Source: Acidobacteriota bacterium
GTDB taxonomy: Bacteria > Acidobacteriota > Terriglobia > Acidiferrales > UBA7541
Direction: 5' to 3'
Length of the DNA: 43,998 nucleotides
NCBI GenBank assembly: GCA_016201285.1
Contig: JACQDE010000039.1
Span: 1 to 43,998 of the forward strand
Positions 32,094 to 40,281 of the stretch are shown here, piece after piece (the stretch's first letter is position 1; each line of letters starts with the position of its first letter). The notes below the pieces were generated by a model that worked only from the letters and a program-made list of their open reading frames with translations, did not search any database and had not been told where the DNA came from. Position numbers and translations under genes: made by a program.

Positions 32094-32732
32094 GAGCGGC
32101 AGGAAGTATTGCGTGCCTTTGACCGGCTGCTGCAACCGGCGCAGCAGCTCCTGCAAGTCCTGGTTGCGCTCCACGAAATCAATCTCCGAGGTGTTCACCA
32201 CGAGAAGGTCCGAGGCCGAGTAGCGGAAGAAAAAATGCTCATAGGCGCGGACGACTTCCTCGAGGTAGTCAAGCGAGATCAACTCTTCCGTGGGGTCGGC
32301 CTTTTTGGCGATGCGCTGGCGCAGCACTTCGGGTTTGGCCTGGAGGTAAATCACCAAGTCCGGCGCGGGCAGGCCGGCGGCGAACATCTCGAAATACTGC
32401 TCGTAGAGTTTCAGCTCGGTGTCGTCCAGGTTGACGTAGGCGAAAATCTTGTCCTTCTCGAAAAGAAAATCGCTGACCACTGCGCCGGGCGTTTCCGCCG
32501 GGTTTGCTTCGCGCAACCGCCGCTGCCGCTCGAACAGGAAATACATCTGCGCGCGAAAGGCGGCGCCGTCTTTTTCCTCGTAGAAATCGGAGAGAAAAGG
32601 ATTGTCCTCGCAGTCGAAGACGCGCCGGGCATGGAGCCGGTCGGCGAGGACTTTCGCCAGCGTGCTCTTGCCCACCCGGATGGGCCCCTCGATGGCGATG
32701 TAGCGCGGGGGTTTGAAGGCGGGCGTGATCAT
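32082..32732 (-). CDS. Deoxynucleoside kinase
   Basis: 216 residues of the dNK/dGK family. P-loop IEGPIRVGKSTLAK near the N terminus, FLSDFYEEKDGAAFRAQMYFL (split: 46-66), a LFERQRRLREA helix, then LVIYLQAKPEVLRQRI and a conserved Arg lid. It phosphorylates deoxynucleosides for salvage; whether deoxyadenosine, deoxyguanosine or another is preferred cannot be told. There is no ribosome site before the ATG, but TACAAT lies about nine bases upstream, so the message may be nearly leaderless. Confidence 0.88.
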   Translation of the reverse strand: MITPAFKPPRYIAIEGPIRVGKSTLAKVLADRLHARRVFDCEDNPFLSDFYEEKDGAAFRAQMYFLFERQRRLREANPAETPGAVVSDFLFEKDKIFAYVNLDDTELKLYEQYFEMFAAGLPAPDLVIYLQAKPEVLRQRIAKKADPTEELISLDYLEEVVRAYEHFFFRYSASDLLVVNTSEIDFVERNQDLQELLRRLQQPVKGTQYFLPLGPG

Positions 32733-32750
32733 CGCGCGGAATTGTAGCAG

Positions 32751-32870
32751 GGAAAGAATAACGGAAGTAGAGGAGGTGAAGGAGCCAGAGGAAAGGAACG
32801 CGCGCCAACTTCGGCTGGGGTTTGTTTTCCACTACATCCTATGCTTCCTTTACTTCCTCTGCCTCCAGCG
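32751..32870. repeat. Purine-arm inverted repeat, copy C4
   Basis: Left arm GGAAGTAGAGGAGGTGAAGG then AGCCAGAGGAA, right arm CTTCCTTTACTTCCTCTGCC then TCCAGC: imperfect inverse copies. The right arm is translated as the last residues of the tryptophanase (LEAEEVKEA). The left arm resembles the in-gene repeat of gltX. Confidence 0.7.
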
Positions 32871-34215
32871 GTTTGAACTTCGCCGTGAAGTGTCGCAGGA
32901 ACGGCGCCTGGTAAGCGAGCGCGAGGCCGCGGATTTGCGCGCGCTGCTGCCATACCTCGAGGATCACTTCGATGACGTAATCAATGTGGCTCTGCGTATA
33001 GACGCGCCGCGGAATCGCCAGGCGCACCAGGTCCATCGTGGCGTGCTCGCCGAACATCAGCGTGCCGATCTCCACCGAGCGGATGCCGCCTTCGACGTAC
33101 AGCGCGCAGGCCAGCGCCACGCCGGGAAACTGCGTCGGCGGGAGGTGCGGCAGGAACGCGCGCGCGTCAATGTAGATGGCGTGGCCGCCGGGCGGCTGGA
33201 CGATGGGCACGCCTTCCTTCGCGATGTGGTTGCCGAGATAGGCGGTGGAGACGATGCGGTAATTCAGATAGTCCTCTTCGAGCGCCTCGTTGAGCCCGAC
33301 GGCGATCGCGTCGAGGTCGCGCCCGGCGAGCCCACCGTATGTCGGAAAGCCTTCGGTGAGGATGAGCAGGTCTTTCTCTTGCTGCGCGAGGAGGTCGTCG
33401 TTGGTGCAGAGAAAGCCGCCGATGTTGGCCATGCCGTCTTTTTTCGCGGACATGGTGCAGCCGTCGGCGTGGGAAAACATCTCGCGGGCAATCTCGCGCG
33501 GCGCTTTTTGGGCGTAGCCCGGCTCGCGCAGCTTGATGAAGTAGGCGTTTTCGGCGAAGCGGCAGGCGTCGATGTAGAGCGGGATGCCGTGCGTGCGGCA
33601 GACGGCCTTCACCGCGCGGATGTTGTCCATCGAAACGGGCTGGCCGCCGCCGGAGTTGTTGGTCACCGTCAGCATGACCAGCGGAATTTTCCCGGCGCCC
33701 ACGCGCGCGATGGTTTCTTCGAGCTTCGCCACGTCCATGTTTCCCTTGAAGGGATGGTGACGCTGGGGCGCGCGCGCTTCGGGGATGGGCAGGTCGAGCG
33801 CCTCGGCGCCGACGAATTCACAGTTGGCGCGGGTGGTGTCGAAGTGCGTGTTGTTGGGCACCACGTCGCCCTTCTTGCACATCACGTTGAACAGAATGCG
33901 CTCGGCGGCGCGGCCCTGGTGCGTGGGGATCACGTGCCGGAAGCCGAAGATGGCTTGTACGGAATCGCGGAAGCGCTCGAAGCTGGGCGAGCCGGCATAG
34001 GATTCGTCGCCGCGCATGATCGCCGCCCACTGCTCGGTGGACATGGCGCCGGTGCCGGAATCGGTGAGCAGGTCAATCAAAATGTCCTTCGACGCGATGA
34101 GGAACAGGTTGTAGCCCGCCGCCTCGAGAAGTTGCTGGCGCTCCTCGCGCGTGGTGCGGCGGATCGGCTCGACGCTCTTGATGCGGAACGGCTCGATGAT
34201 CGTTTTGATGGCCAT
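32839..34215 (-). CDS. tnaA: Tryptophanase (beta-eliminating lyase)
   Basis: 458 residues, PLP-dependent. PLP lysine in MSAKKDGM (Lys258/259) and the family blocks YAGSPSFERF, THQGRAAERIL, VTNNSGGGQPVSM and YIDACRFAENA. Tryptophanase and tyrosine phenol-lyase are close. Two positions favour tryptophanase: Asp126 in HFDTTR (Asp in tryptophanase, Thr in the lyase) and Ile in RSVEIG (Ile in tryptophanase, Arg in the lyase). It would cleave tryptophan to indole, pyruvate and ammonia. No tnaB or leader peptide is seen. The last nine residues come from a dispersed repeat. Confidence 0.85.
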   Translation of the reverse strand: MAIKTIIEPFRIKSVEPIRRTTREERQQLLEAAGYNLFLIASKDILIDLLTDSGTGAMSTEQWAAIMRGDESYAGSPSFERFRDSVQAIFGFRHVIPTHQGRAAERILFNVMCKKGDVVPNNTHFDTTRANCEFVGAEALDLPIPEARAPQRHHPFKGNMDVAKLEETIARVGAGKIPLVMLTVTNNSGGGQPVSMDNIRAVKAVCRTHGIPLYIDACRFAENAYFIKLREPGYAQKAPREIAREMFSHADGCTMSAKKDGMANIGGFLCTNDDLLAQQEKDLLILTEGFPTYGGLAGRDLDAIAVGLNEALEEDYLNYRIVSTAYLGNHIAKEGVPIVQPPGGHAIYIDARAFLPHLPPTQFPGVALACALYVEGGIRSVEIGTLMFGEHATMDLVRLAIPRRVYTQSHIDYVIEVILEVWQQRAQIRGLALAYQAPFLRHFTAKFKPLEAEEVKEA

Positions 34216-34233
34216 AAAACCTCAAATCATGGA

Positions 34234-34264
34234 ACCACAGATGAACACAGATAAACACAGATGA
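34234..34264. repeat. ACAGATGAACACAGAT tandem repeat
   Basis: CCACAGATGAACACAGATAA then ACACAGATGA: three 10-base turns of (A)CACAGATGAA. This class is scattered through many unrelated bacterial genomes. It lies just upstream of tnaA. Confidence 0.6.
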
Positions 34265-34289
34265 GGCGGAGGGGCAAGACAGCCCCGCA

Positions 34290-34398
34290 GTACAGGCGCC
34301 TGCCCTGAGCGACGCCGAAGGGTCCACGCTTGTCCCCTCGGGCTTGGACGTGCGTGCTGGTGCGCCGTTGGAGCCGGACAGGCCTGGAGCCCGTCCTA
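34290..34398. repeat. Palindromic repeat, copy A6
   Basis: Long copy with GGCGCCTGCCCTGAGCGACG, GGTCCACGCTTGTCC, GTGCGTGCTGGTGCG and CCTGGAGCCCGTCCTAC in order. Matches A5 through most of its length. Its last TAG (read on the minus strand, 34398-34396) is the stop codon of the M42 peptidase. Confidence 0.8.
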
Positions 34399-36708
34399 CC
34401 AGGAGCGCGCGATGGCGGCGACGATGCGGGCCAGCGCGTCGAGGTCGCGTGTGTCAATCACTTCGCCGGGTGAGTGCGAATAGCGCAGCGGCCAGGCGAT
34501 GGGGATGTCCACCGAGCCGTGGCGGAGGAACACCGCGCCGTCGTTGCCCCCGCCGGTGACGCCGTATTGCACGGGGATCTGATTTTTCCGCGCGAGCTGA
34601 ATCAGCTTGTCCACTTGCGCGCGCTCGGTGATGTTGGAATTGTCCACCGCGCGGATGACGAAGCCTTTTCCAAGCGGTGCGTCGGCGAAGCGCTTGGATT
34701 CGAGCGGCGAGTCGGAGCTGACGAATGTGTCCACGGCAAAGACGAAATCCGGCGCTTCGCCCTTCGTGGCCAGCCGGTCGGCCACGGCTTTCGCGCCGAC
34801 CAGGCCGATCTCCTCGCCGGTGGACCATACGAAAGTGATTTCTGCCGGCAAACGCTTCGGCGTGGCCTGGCCGCTCTGCGGCGTCGTGCCGAGCGCCCAC
34901 ACCGCGGCGGCCAGCGCCGCGCAGCCCACGCGGTCGTCGAAGCTGCGGCCATTCGCGCGCGTGCCGAAGAGTTTGCGGTATTTCTTCGGCACAGTGATCG
35001 AGTCCCCCACCTGGATGCCGAGCTGCGCGACTTCGAGCGGCGAGCGCGCACCCACATCCACGCGCGCCAGCCCGCCGGCAGCTTGTGGACCACGCGGCCA
35101 TTCAAAGTTCGGCTGGTCCCAGCCATTGGGGAGCTCGATCACGCCGGGCCGGATGCCCTTTGCCGCGTGCACGAAGACGGCGTGCCCGGTGAAGAATTCC
35201 GCAATGCCGCCGCCGCGCGGCAGCACCTCGAGCCGCCCGTCGGCCGCAATCGCGCGCACCGCGTAGCCCAATTCATCCATGTGCGCGACAAAAAGAATCT
35301 TCGGTGCTTTTGATTTCGCGCCGGTCGCGCCCACGCGCAGGATCAGGTTGCCCGCGTCGTCCGTTTCCGGCTTGGCCCATGCCGGGAGCAGCTTCAGCAC
35401 TTCCTTGCGCACGGGCCCTTCGTGCTCGCTCATGCCGTAGGCCTCGACTAGGGATTTCAAAATGCTTTCAGTTTTCGGCAGCTTGCGGGGCGCTGCGGCC
35501 GGTGCGTCGGAAGCAAACTCCGCGCCCTGTGATTTCGGCTGGCTGATTGTTCCCTGTGCGTACAGTTCGAGAAGAGCGGCCAGGCTCGTGAGGTCCGCGG
35601 CGTCAATCGCCTCCGCTGGAGTTGATGGCCACGCCGTGGCGATGCCGAGATGGGCGATTCGCCCGGGCAATTCGGGGCCCTGCGTGTAGCTCGCGCGGGG
35701 CAGCGGCGCGGTGAAGTCCGCCGCGGCGGTAACACCGCTGCCGTCCGCGAGTTTCTTCAGTTCGGCCGCGAAGCCGTCGAGCGCCGCATCCGGGTTCGCC
35801 CAGCCGATGAGCACTCCGCTGCCGGTTTCCTTCATCGGCGCACGCGGCTGCGCCTGCGGGGCCCCGCCGCCTGTGGTGAGCGCAGCCGAACCACGGCGTG
35901 GCAGCAGGCGGCCAACGTAAATCATTTCGTCGGCCTTCATGTGTTGCAGCAGGCGGTCGAGCCCGCGCGAGCTGGCCCACTGCTGTGCGACAAACGCCAC
36001 CGTGAGAGTGCCTTTCACCTTCGACGCGTCCACGCGGCGCAGCAGCTCGACCAGCGCGGCCGCGCCGAAGCGGTCGCCGATGCCCGGCGCGGTCAGTTTG
36101 CCGAAGCCCATTGCGTACATCTGCCGGTCGAGGCCGAGCGGGTCGAGCAGGTCCGCGCCGGCCAGCTTCACTTCTGCGGCGCTGGGCGCGCCGATGTCCA
36201 CAAAAATTTCATCGGGGTGCGAGACGCGGGGAGCATTTTGCCGGCCGGGCTGCAGGTGCGTCGAAAGTCCGGCGACGACGCCGTAAATCCATTTTCCCTT
36301 GCGTGTGTGGATCGTCACCGGCTGCGCGGCATAAAGCTGGTCGAAGAGCGCGTGCGGGGTCTGCTGCGGCAGCCGCTGCACGCGCAGAAAGCCGTCCTCG
36401 GTGATGCCGCTGACGATGTAGCCCGGCTCGTCCAGCGGCGCGACGATCAGCCGCGCCGGAGCGCCGCTGCCCAGGGTGACAACCACGTTGCCTAGGTTGT
36501 CCGTCTGCGGCGAAAACTTCTTCAGCCGCGCGCGAATCTCCGCCGCGAGTGCCTGTTCGTACCCGCTGACCGCGGGCCGGGCGGTGAAGGCGGCGAGGTC
36601 CTGCTGGAGCGTCTGCGCGGTGAGCGGCGCGGCCAGGCTAAGAGCGAAAATCGAAAATAGAAAGGCGAAAACCGGAAGGGAGCGAGCAAAGCACAGACGC
36701 GTTTTCAT
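34396..36708 (-). CDS. Exported protein with two tandem M42-type peptidase domains
   Basis: 770 residues from ATG 36708 (GAGGAAAC upstream) with a signal peptide to about residue 32. Residues 35-410 and 440-765 are two copies of the M42 aminopeptidase fold. The second keeps the metal site: VAHMDELGYA, SFDDRVGCAA, WSTGEEIGLVGA (catalytic Glu pair), AVDTFV and GVTGGGNDGAV. The first has lost it: VAPLDEPGYI (His to Pro), GIGDRFGAAA and VAQQWASSRG (Glu pair to Gln-Gln). It probably cleaves peptides in the periplasm through domain 2, while domain 1 may shape the oligomer. M42 enzymes are normally about 350 residues with one domain. The stop TAG belongs to repeat A6. Confidence 0.88.
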   Translation of the reverse strand: MKTRLCFARSLPVFAFLFSIFALSLAAPLTAQTLQQDLAAFTARPAVSGYEQALAAEIRARLKKFSPQTDNLGNVVVTLGSGAPARLIVAPLDEPGYIVSGITEDGFLRVQRLPQQTPHALFDQLYAAQPVTIHTRKGKWIYGVVAGLSTHLQPGRQNAPRVSHPDEIFVDIGAPSAAEVKLAGADLLDPLGLDRQMYAMGFGKLTAPGIGDRFGAAALVELLRRVDASKVKGTLTVAFVAQQWASSRGLDRLLQHMKADEMIYVGRLLPRRGSAALTTGGGAPQAQPRAPMKETGSGVLIGWANPDAALDGFAAELKKLADGSGVTAAADFTAPLPRASYTQGPELPGRIAHLGIATAWPSTPAEAIDAADLTSLAALLELYAQGTISQPKSQGAEFASDAPAAAPRKLPKTESILKSLVEAYGMSEHEGPVRKEVLKLLPAWAKPETDDAGNLILRVGATGAKSKAPKILFVAHMDELGYAVRAIAADGRLEVLPRGGGIAEFFTGHAVFVHAAKGIRPGVIELPNGWDQPNFEWPRGPQAAGGLARVDVGARSPLEVAQLGIQVGDSITVPKKYRKLFGTRANGRSFDDRVGCAALAAAVWALGTTPQSGQATPKRLPAEITFVWSTGEEIGLVGAKAVADRLATKGEAPDFVFAVDTFVSSDSPLESKRFADAPLGKGFVIRAVDNSNITERAQVDKLIQLARKNQIPVQYGVTGGGNDGAVFLRHGSVDIPIAWPLRYSHSPGEVIDTRDLDALARIVAAIARSW

Positions 36709-36794
36709 GGTTGTTTCCTCAGGCATTTTCCGCATCATGGCAACCGCGAGCCGCGAATCTATCGCAGCGCCGCAGCACGCGCAAGCTAAGCGCC

Positions 36795-36815
36795 GCGGGG
36801 TCAACCCCGGCTACA
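36795..36815. repeat. GCGGGGTCAACCCCGGCTACA hairpin class
   Basis: GGGGT-CA-ACCCC stem then GGCTACA, in the 177-base divergent gap between the M42 and DmpA genes. Short single-hairpin class. Confidence 0.6.
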
Positions 36816-36885
36816 GACGCGCCGCTTTCGCCTGACGTTTCCACCGCGTACAATGCGCCCACGATTTTGTGTCCGGAGGCCGCCG

Positions 36886-38058
36886 ATGCGAAAAGCAATC
36901 GCCATCATTGTCCTGTTCGTTGCAACCGCCGTAGGTCTTTTATCCGCGCAGGAGCAGAAACCCGAGGCAAGGGTACGCGTCCGCGAATTGGGCATCAAGC
37001 CGGGCCTCTACGAGCCGGGGCCAAATAACGCAATCACGGACGTGCCCGGCGTGCGCGTTGGCCAGGTGACGATTCGCGAGGACTTGCCCGGCGGCAAGGC
37101 CGTGCGCACCGGCGTGACCGCCATTCTGCCGCACAGCGGAAACCTCTTCCGCGAAAAAGTAGCCGGCGCGGTGTACGTCTTCAACGCGTTTGGAAAACTC
37201 GTGGGCTCGACGCAGGTGAACGAACTGGGCCAAATTGAGACACCGATTCTATTGACGAACACGCTCAGCGTTTGGGACGCCGCGGCGGCGATGACCGATT
37301 GGATGCTCGCGCTGCCCGGCAATGAGAATGTGCGCTCGATGAATCCCGTGGTGGGCGAGACGAACGACGGCGGCCTGAACGACATCCGCGGGCGTCACGT
37401 GAAAGCAGAGCACGTGCGCCGCGCGCTCGAATCGGCGAAGGAAGGGCCCGTGGAAGAAGGCACCGTCGGCGCGGGAACCGGCACGGTGGCGTTCGGCTGG
37501 AAGGGCGGCATTGGCACCAGTTCGCGGAAAATCCCCGCTGCGAAAGAGGCGGGCTATACGGTGGGCGCGGTTGTGCAGACGAATTTTGGCGGCCGGTTGA
37601 CGATCGATGGCGTACCGGTGTGGCGCGAGATGCAGCCGCCGCTCGCGCGCGCGGGAGCGGATGCGGCAACCGCGCCCACGGCCGACGGCTCCTGCATCAT
37701 CGTGGTGGCCACGGATGCGCCGCTGGACGCGCGGCAATTGAAGCGTCTTGCGGCGCGGGCGATTCACGGCATGGCGCGGGCGGGTTCCACCGGCAGCCAC
37801 GGCAGCGGCGATTTCGTCATCGCATTTTCGACAACGAATCGCTATGTCATGGGGCAGAAGGAAAACGCGCCCATCGCACTGGTGCGCGAGGACGATCTTT
37901 CACCGCTTTTTCAGGCCGTGATCGAAGCAACCGAGGAAGCGATTTACAACTCGTTGCTGCGCGCCACGACGGTGAAAGGCGAGGGTGGCCGCACCGTAGA
38001 AGCCGTTCCGATTGAAAAGCTACGCGAGGTGCTGAAGAAGCACGGACGCGGCATGTAG
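36886..38058 (+). CDS. P1/DmpA-family aminopeptidase, exported
   Basis: 390 residues. Signal peptide AIAIIVLFVATAVGLLSAQ, then the S58 (DmpA/BapA) pattern: NAITDVPGVRVGQVT, GAVYVFNAFGKLVGSTQ, GTVGAGTGTVAF and the autocleavage site DGSCIIVVATDAPL, where Ser becomes the nucleophile. Such enzymes cleave N-terminal residues, often D- or beta-amino acids. ATG at 36886 has GGAGG six bases upstream. Divergent from the M42 peptidase, which suggests linked peptide breakdown in the periplasm. The stop TAG is the TAG of a TGTAGCGGGGG hairpin. Confidence 0.92.
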   Translation: MRKAIAIIVLFVATAVGLLSAQEQKPEARVRVRELGIKPGLYEPGPNNAITDVPGVRVGQVTIREDLPGGKAVRTGVTAILPHSGNLFREKVAGAVYVFNAFGKLVGSTQVNELGQIETPILLTNTLSVWDAAAAMTDWMLALPGNENVRSMNPVVGETNDGGLNDIRGRHVKAEHVRRALESAKEGPVEEGTVGAGTGTVAFGWKGGIGTSSRKIPAAKEAGYTVGAVVQTNFGGRLTIDGVPVWREMQPPLARAGADAATAPTADGSCIIVVATDAPLDARQLKRLAARAIHGMARAGSTGSHGSGDFVIAFSTTNRYVMGQKENAPIALVREDDLSPLFQAVIEATEEAIYNSLLRATTVKGEGGRTVEAVPIEKLREVLKKHGRGM

Positions 38059-38079
38059 CGGGGGCTTTACGCCCCCCGC
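38054..38079. repeat. TGTAGCGGGGG hairpin repeat
   Basis: TGTAGCGGGGGCTTTACGCC then CCCCGC; supplies the stop codon of the DmpA gene (38056-38058). No T-run after the stem. Confidence 0.7.
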
Positions 38080-38086
38080 TTCATTG

Positions 38087-39754
38087 CTACTTGCAAAGTT
38101 CGGCGGTGAGGGTTTCGCGGCGGCGGAGGGCCAGGCCGCTGCAATAATCGAGCACGGCGGAATAGACCGGCAGCGTGGCCACGGCCAGCACCAGAAAAAT
38201 CCCGGCGGCGATCCACATTGATTCCAGCCAGCGCGCTGCGATAAACACGCCCACCGAAATGATCACCAGAAAAAGCTGGATGCCCAGGACTGCAAGCACG
38301 GTGATGGGCGATTGTTTCTGGCGAAAACTGCCGAAGTCGAAACCGCGCGGGGCTCTGAGCGAGAGCACATTGCCGGCGGTGAGATTCAGAAAAATGGCGA
38401 AGAGCAGCATGCACAGGGTTGCCGCCACAGTGGCTATGCTCGGCGGTTCCCGCAGCAGCGCCACCAGACCCCAGATGGCCAGCCCTTCCGCGAGGATCGT
38501 TCCCCCCAGCGCGAGATTTTTTCCTAGCAGCACTTCGCGGAAGCGCACCGGCGCGGCCAGCAGCAGTTGAATGCCGCGGCCGTCGTAGGCGAAGGAGTTG
38601 AGCGCGAAGGGCGCCAGCACCAGCAGCGCGTAGCCCACCGAAGAGGGAAACATCATGTCCGGCGAGCGTTGCAGGAATCCGGGCGTGTGCCGCGGGTTTG
38701 CCCAGGTCATGGTGAAAAAGAGAACCATCACCGGCGGAATCACCAGCGTCATCAGCAGCGGGCCGTTGCGCACCATGTAACGAAGTTCTTTTTCGACCAT
38801 GGCCGCGACGGGGCCGGGGAGAAACGAGGTAAAGAAGGCAGTCGAAAAAACGGAAGCCGATGACGAAGACGCCTTGTCCACGGCCTGCGGTGTCTCGCTC
38901 TCGCCGAGTTCTTCGCCACGGTACTGGCTGAGGAGGCGCCGTCGCAGGAGCAGGCCAAAAACGGCGGCGTAAGCGGTGAGACAGATGAAGCTGGTCGCAG
39001 CCGCTGTCTTGCCCGACCACAGCGCGGTAGTGCGCGCAACGGCTTCGAGGCCGAGTCCCGCAAGGCTCGGCGGCAGGGCTTGCAGCAGAGGCTTCAGTGT
39101 CTGCAAGTAAGGCAGCGTCTGCTTTCCCCAGCGCTCGACGGCAATGCCAACGAACTGGATGCTCAGCATCGTGGCGATGAAAATCATAAAAAATTTCTCC
39201 CGCGTGCCGCGCTGCGCGAGCAGGCGTTCGAGCCAGGAGAAAATGAGGCGGTTCATCAGCAGGTTTGTCGCGGCAAAGGCCGCCAGGATGAGCAACGTCC
39301 ACGGCAACAGCGCCGGGGTGGCCAGCGTGATTCCCGCGCCGATGCAGACCAGCCAGATGAGGGCCATCACCGCAGGGAAATCGAACAGCCCATAGGCGAG
39401 CGAGATGATGTAGAACGCGGGGAAACGCAGGGGAAAACGCAGCAAATTTCGGAAATCAAACTCCACGCTGAAGGCGCCGACCAGCAGCGACATAAACTGC
39501 CAGATTACGAACACGATCAAGAAAAGAACGACCAGCAGTTCTGGCCGTTTGGCGACCGCAAAATACGCCGCCGCGCCTAGCCCGAAGCCTCCCCCCAGTA
39601 CAACCACTGAGCTAAGCAGGCCCAGAAGGATTTTCGCCGCTAGTTCGAATTTCGCCTGCGTAGTGCGCACCGAATTGAGAGCCAGCCGCCAGCGCAGCCC
39701 GGCGATCAGCCCGATCTGCCGGCCTACTGTGATTTTGTTGGTTTGAAAATTCAT
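38087..39754 (-). CDS. ABC-2 type exporter, membrane protein (second system)
   Basis: 555 residues with about twelve hydrophobic helices in two halves, joined near FLPGPVAAMVEKELRYMVR, the usual amphipathic entry of an ABC-2 half. The pattern is like the fused-permease exporters that accompany one ATPase. ATG at 39754 was chosen because the longer frame adds an unlikely polar start; no strong ribosome site is visible. Its ATPase is very likely the one at 40282, but a toxin-antitoxin pair lies between them. The cargo is unknown. Confidence 0.85.
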   Translation of the reverse strand: MNFQTNKITVGRQIGLIAGLRWRLALNSVRTTQAKFELAAKILLGLLSSVVVLGGGFGLGAAAYFAVAKRPELLVVLFLIVFVIWQFMSLLVGAFSVEFDFRNLLRFPLRFPAFYIISLAYGLFDFPAVMALIWLVCIGAGITLATPALLPWTLLILAAFAATNLLMNRLIFSWLERLLAQRGTREKFFMIFIATMLSIQFVGIAVERWGKQTLPYLQTLKPLLQALPPSLAGLGLEAVARTTALWSGKTAAATSFICLTAYAAVFGLLLRRRLLSQYRGEELGESETPQAVDKASSSSASVFSTAFFTSFLPGPVAAMVEKELRYMVRNGPLLMTLVIPPVMVLFFTMTWANPRHTPGFLQRSPDMMFPSSVGYALLVLAPFALNSFAYDGRGIQLLLAAPVRFREVLLGKNLALGGTILAEGLAIWGLVALLREPPSIATVAATLCMLLFAIFLNLTAGNVLSLRAPRGFDFGSFRQKQSPITVLAVLGIQLFLVIISVGVFIAARWLESMWIAAGIFLVLAVATLPVYSAVLDYCSGLALRRRETLTAELCK

Positions 39755-39777
39755 TATGATCGCCGCATGTCCGTGAA

Positions 39778-40053
39778 TCACAATTGGCGGTAGGCAACTG
39801 AGCGGTGACAAATCCGATGGACGCGCAGAGAAGGGGGCTGCTCGTTCTTCCAATAGAGCACCCTGTAGTCGCCCACCCGAAAACGGCAGAGTCCCGACAA
39901 GTCCAGAGGAATGTTTTGAAGGCGATGATGAGCAATCTGGTCGGCGTTTTTAGCAAGCCACTCCCGACGACCCAGAATGCGCGCGCGCAGACCGATATCC
40001 AACGCCTCAAGATCCCTTTTTGCGAGAGGAAGAATTACGAGGGGATATTCCAC
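39778..40053 (-). CDS. RelE/ParE-family toxin
   Basis: 91 residues, GTG start at 40053. It follows the RelE fold: VILPLAKRDLEAL (strand then helix 1), IAHHRLQNIPLDLSGLCRFRVGDYRVLYW as the central sheet (residues about 41-69), and a basic C-terminal strand. RelE toxins cleave mRNA on the ribosome, ParE toxins act on gyrase; which one cannot be decided. It overlaps the antitoxin gene by 19 bases, and AGAAGAGA lies just before its GTG. Confidence 0.82.
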   Translation of the reverse strand: MEYPLVILPLAKRDLEALDIGLRARILGRREWLAKNADQIAHHRLQNIPLDLSGLCRFRVGDYRVLYWKNEQPPSLRVHRICHRSVAYRQL

Positions 40054-40235
40054 TCTCTTCTCAGATCTTCAATTGTGTAGGTTTTGCAGCCCGCAAGGTC
40101 TTCCGCGCGGACCTTTCGCATCTCTTCTACAAATGCCGGATCACGCGCCTGAAGGCAGTCCTCCAACTCGTCGAGCGAAGTGACGGTCATGAGTACGGAA
40201 AGTGGAATTGAGATTTCTTTTTCACGTTGTGCCAT
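40035..40235 (-). CDS. Antitoxin partner of the RelE-like toxin
   Basis: 66 residues from ATG 40235. The first half (EISIPLSVLMTVTSLDELED) is likely the fold, and the second half (RDPAFVEEMRKVRAEDLAG, then YTIEDLRREWNI) is the acidic, helical toxin-binding part. I do not recognise its exact antitoxin family. Order (antitoxin first), size and overlap with the toxin support the call. It stands 46 bases after the ABC ATPase gene. Confidence 0.72.
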   Translation of the reverse strand: MAQREKEISIPLSVLMTVTSLDELEDCLQARDPAFVEEMRKVRAEDLAGCKTYTIEDLRREWNIPS

Positions 40236-40281
40236 GTCTAATCCTTTGCCCGTAGTATAGCAGAACACAGCTTCTCATTGG

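Noticed and set aside
32839..34215. Tyrosine phenol-lyase instead of tryptophanase
   Set aside because: The two residues that decide between them (Asp in FDTT, Ile in VEIG) are the tryptophanase forms.
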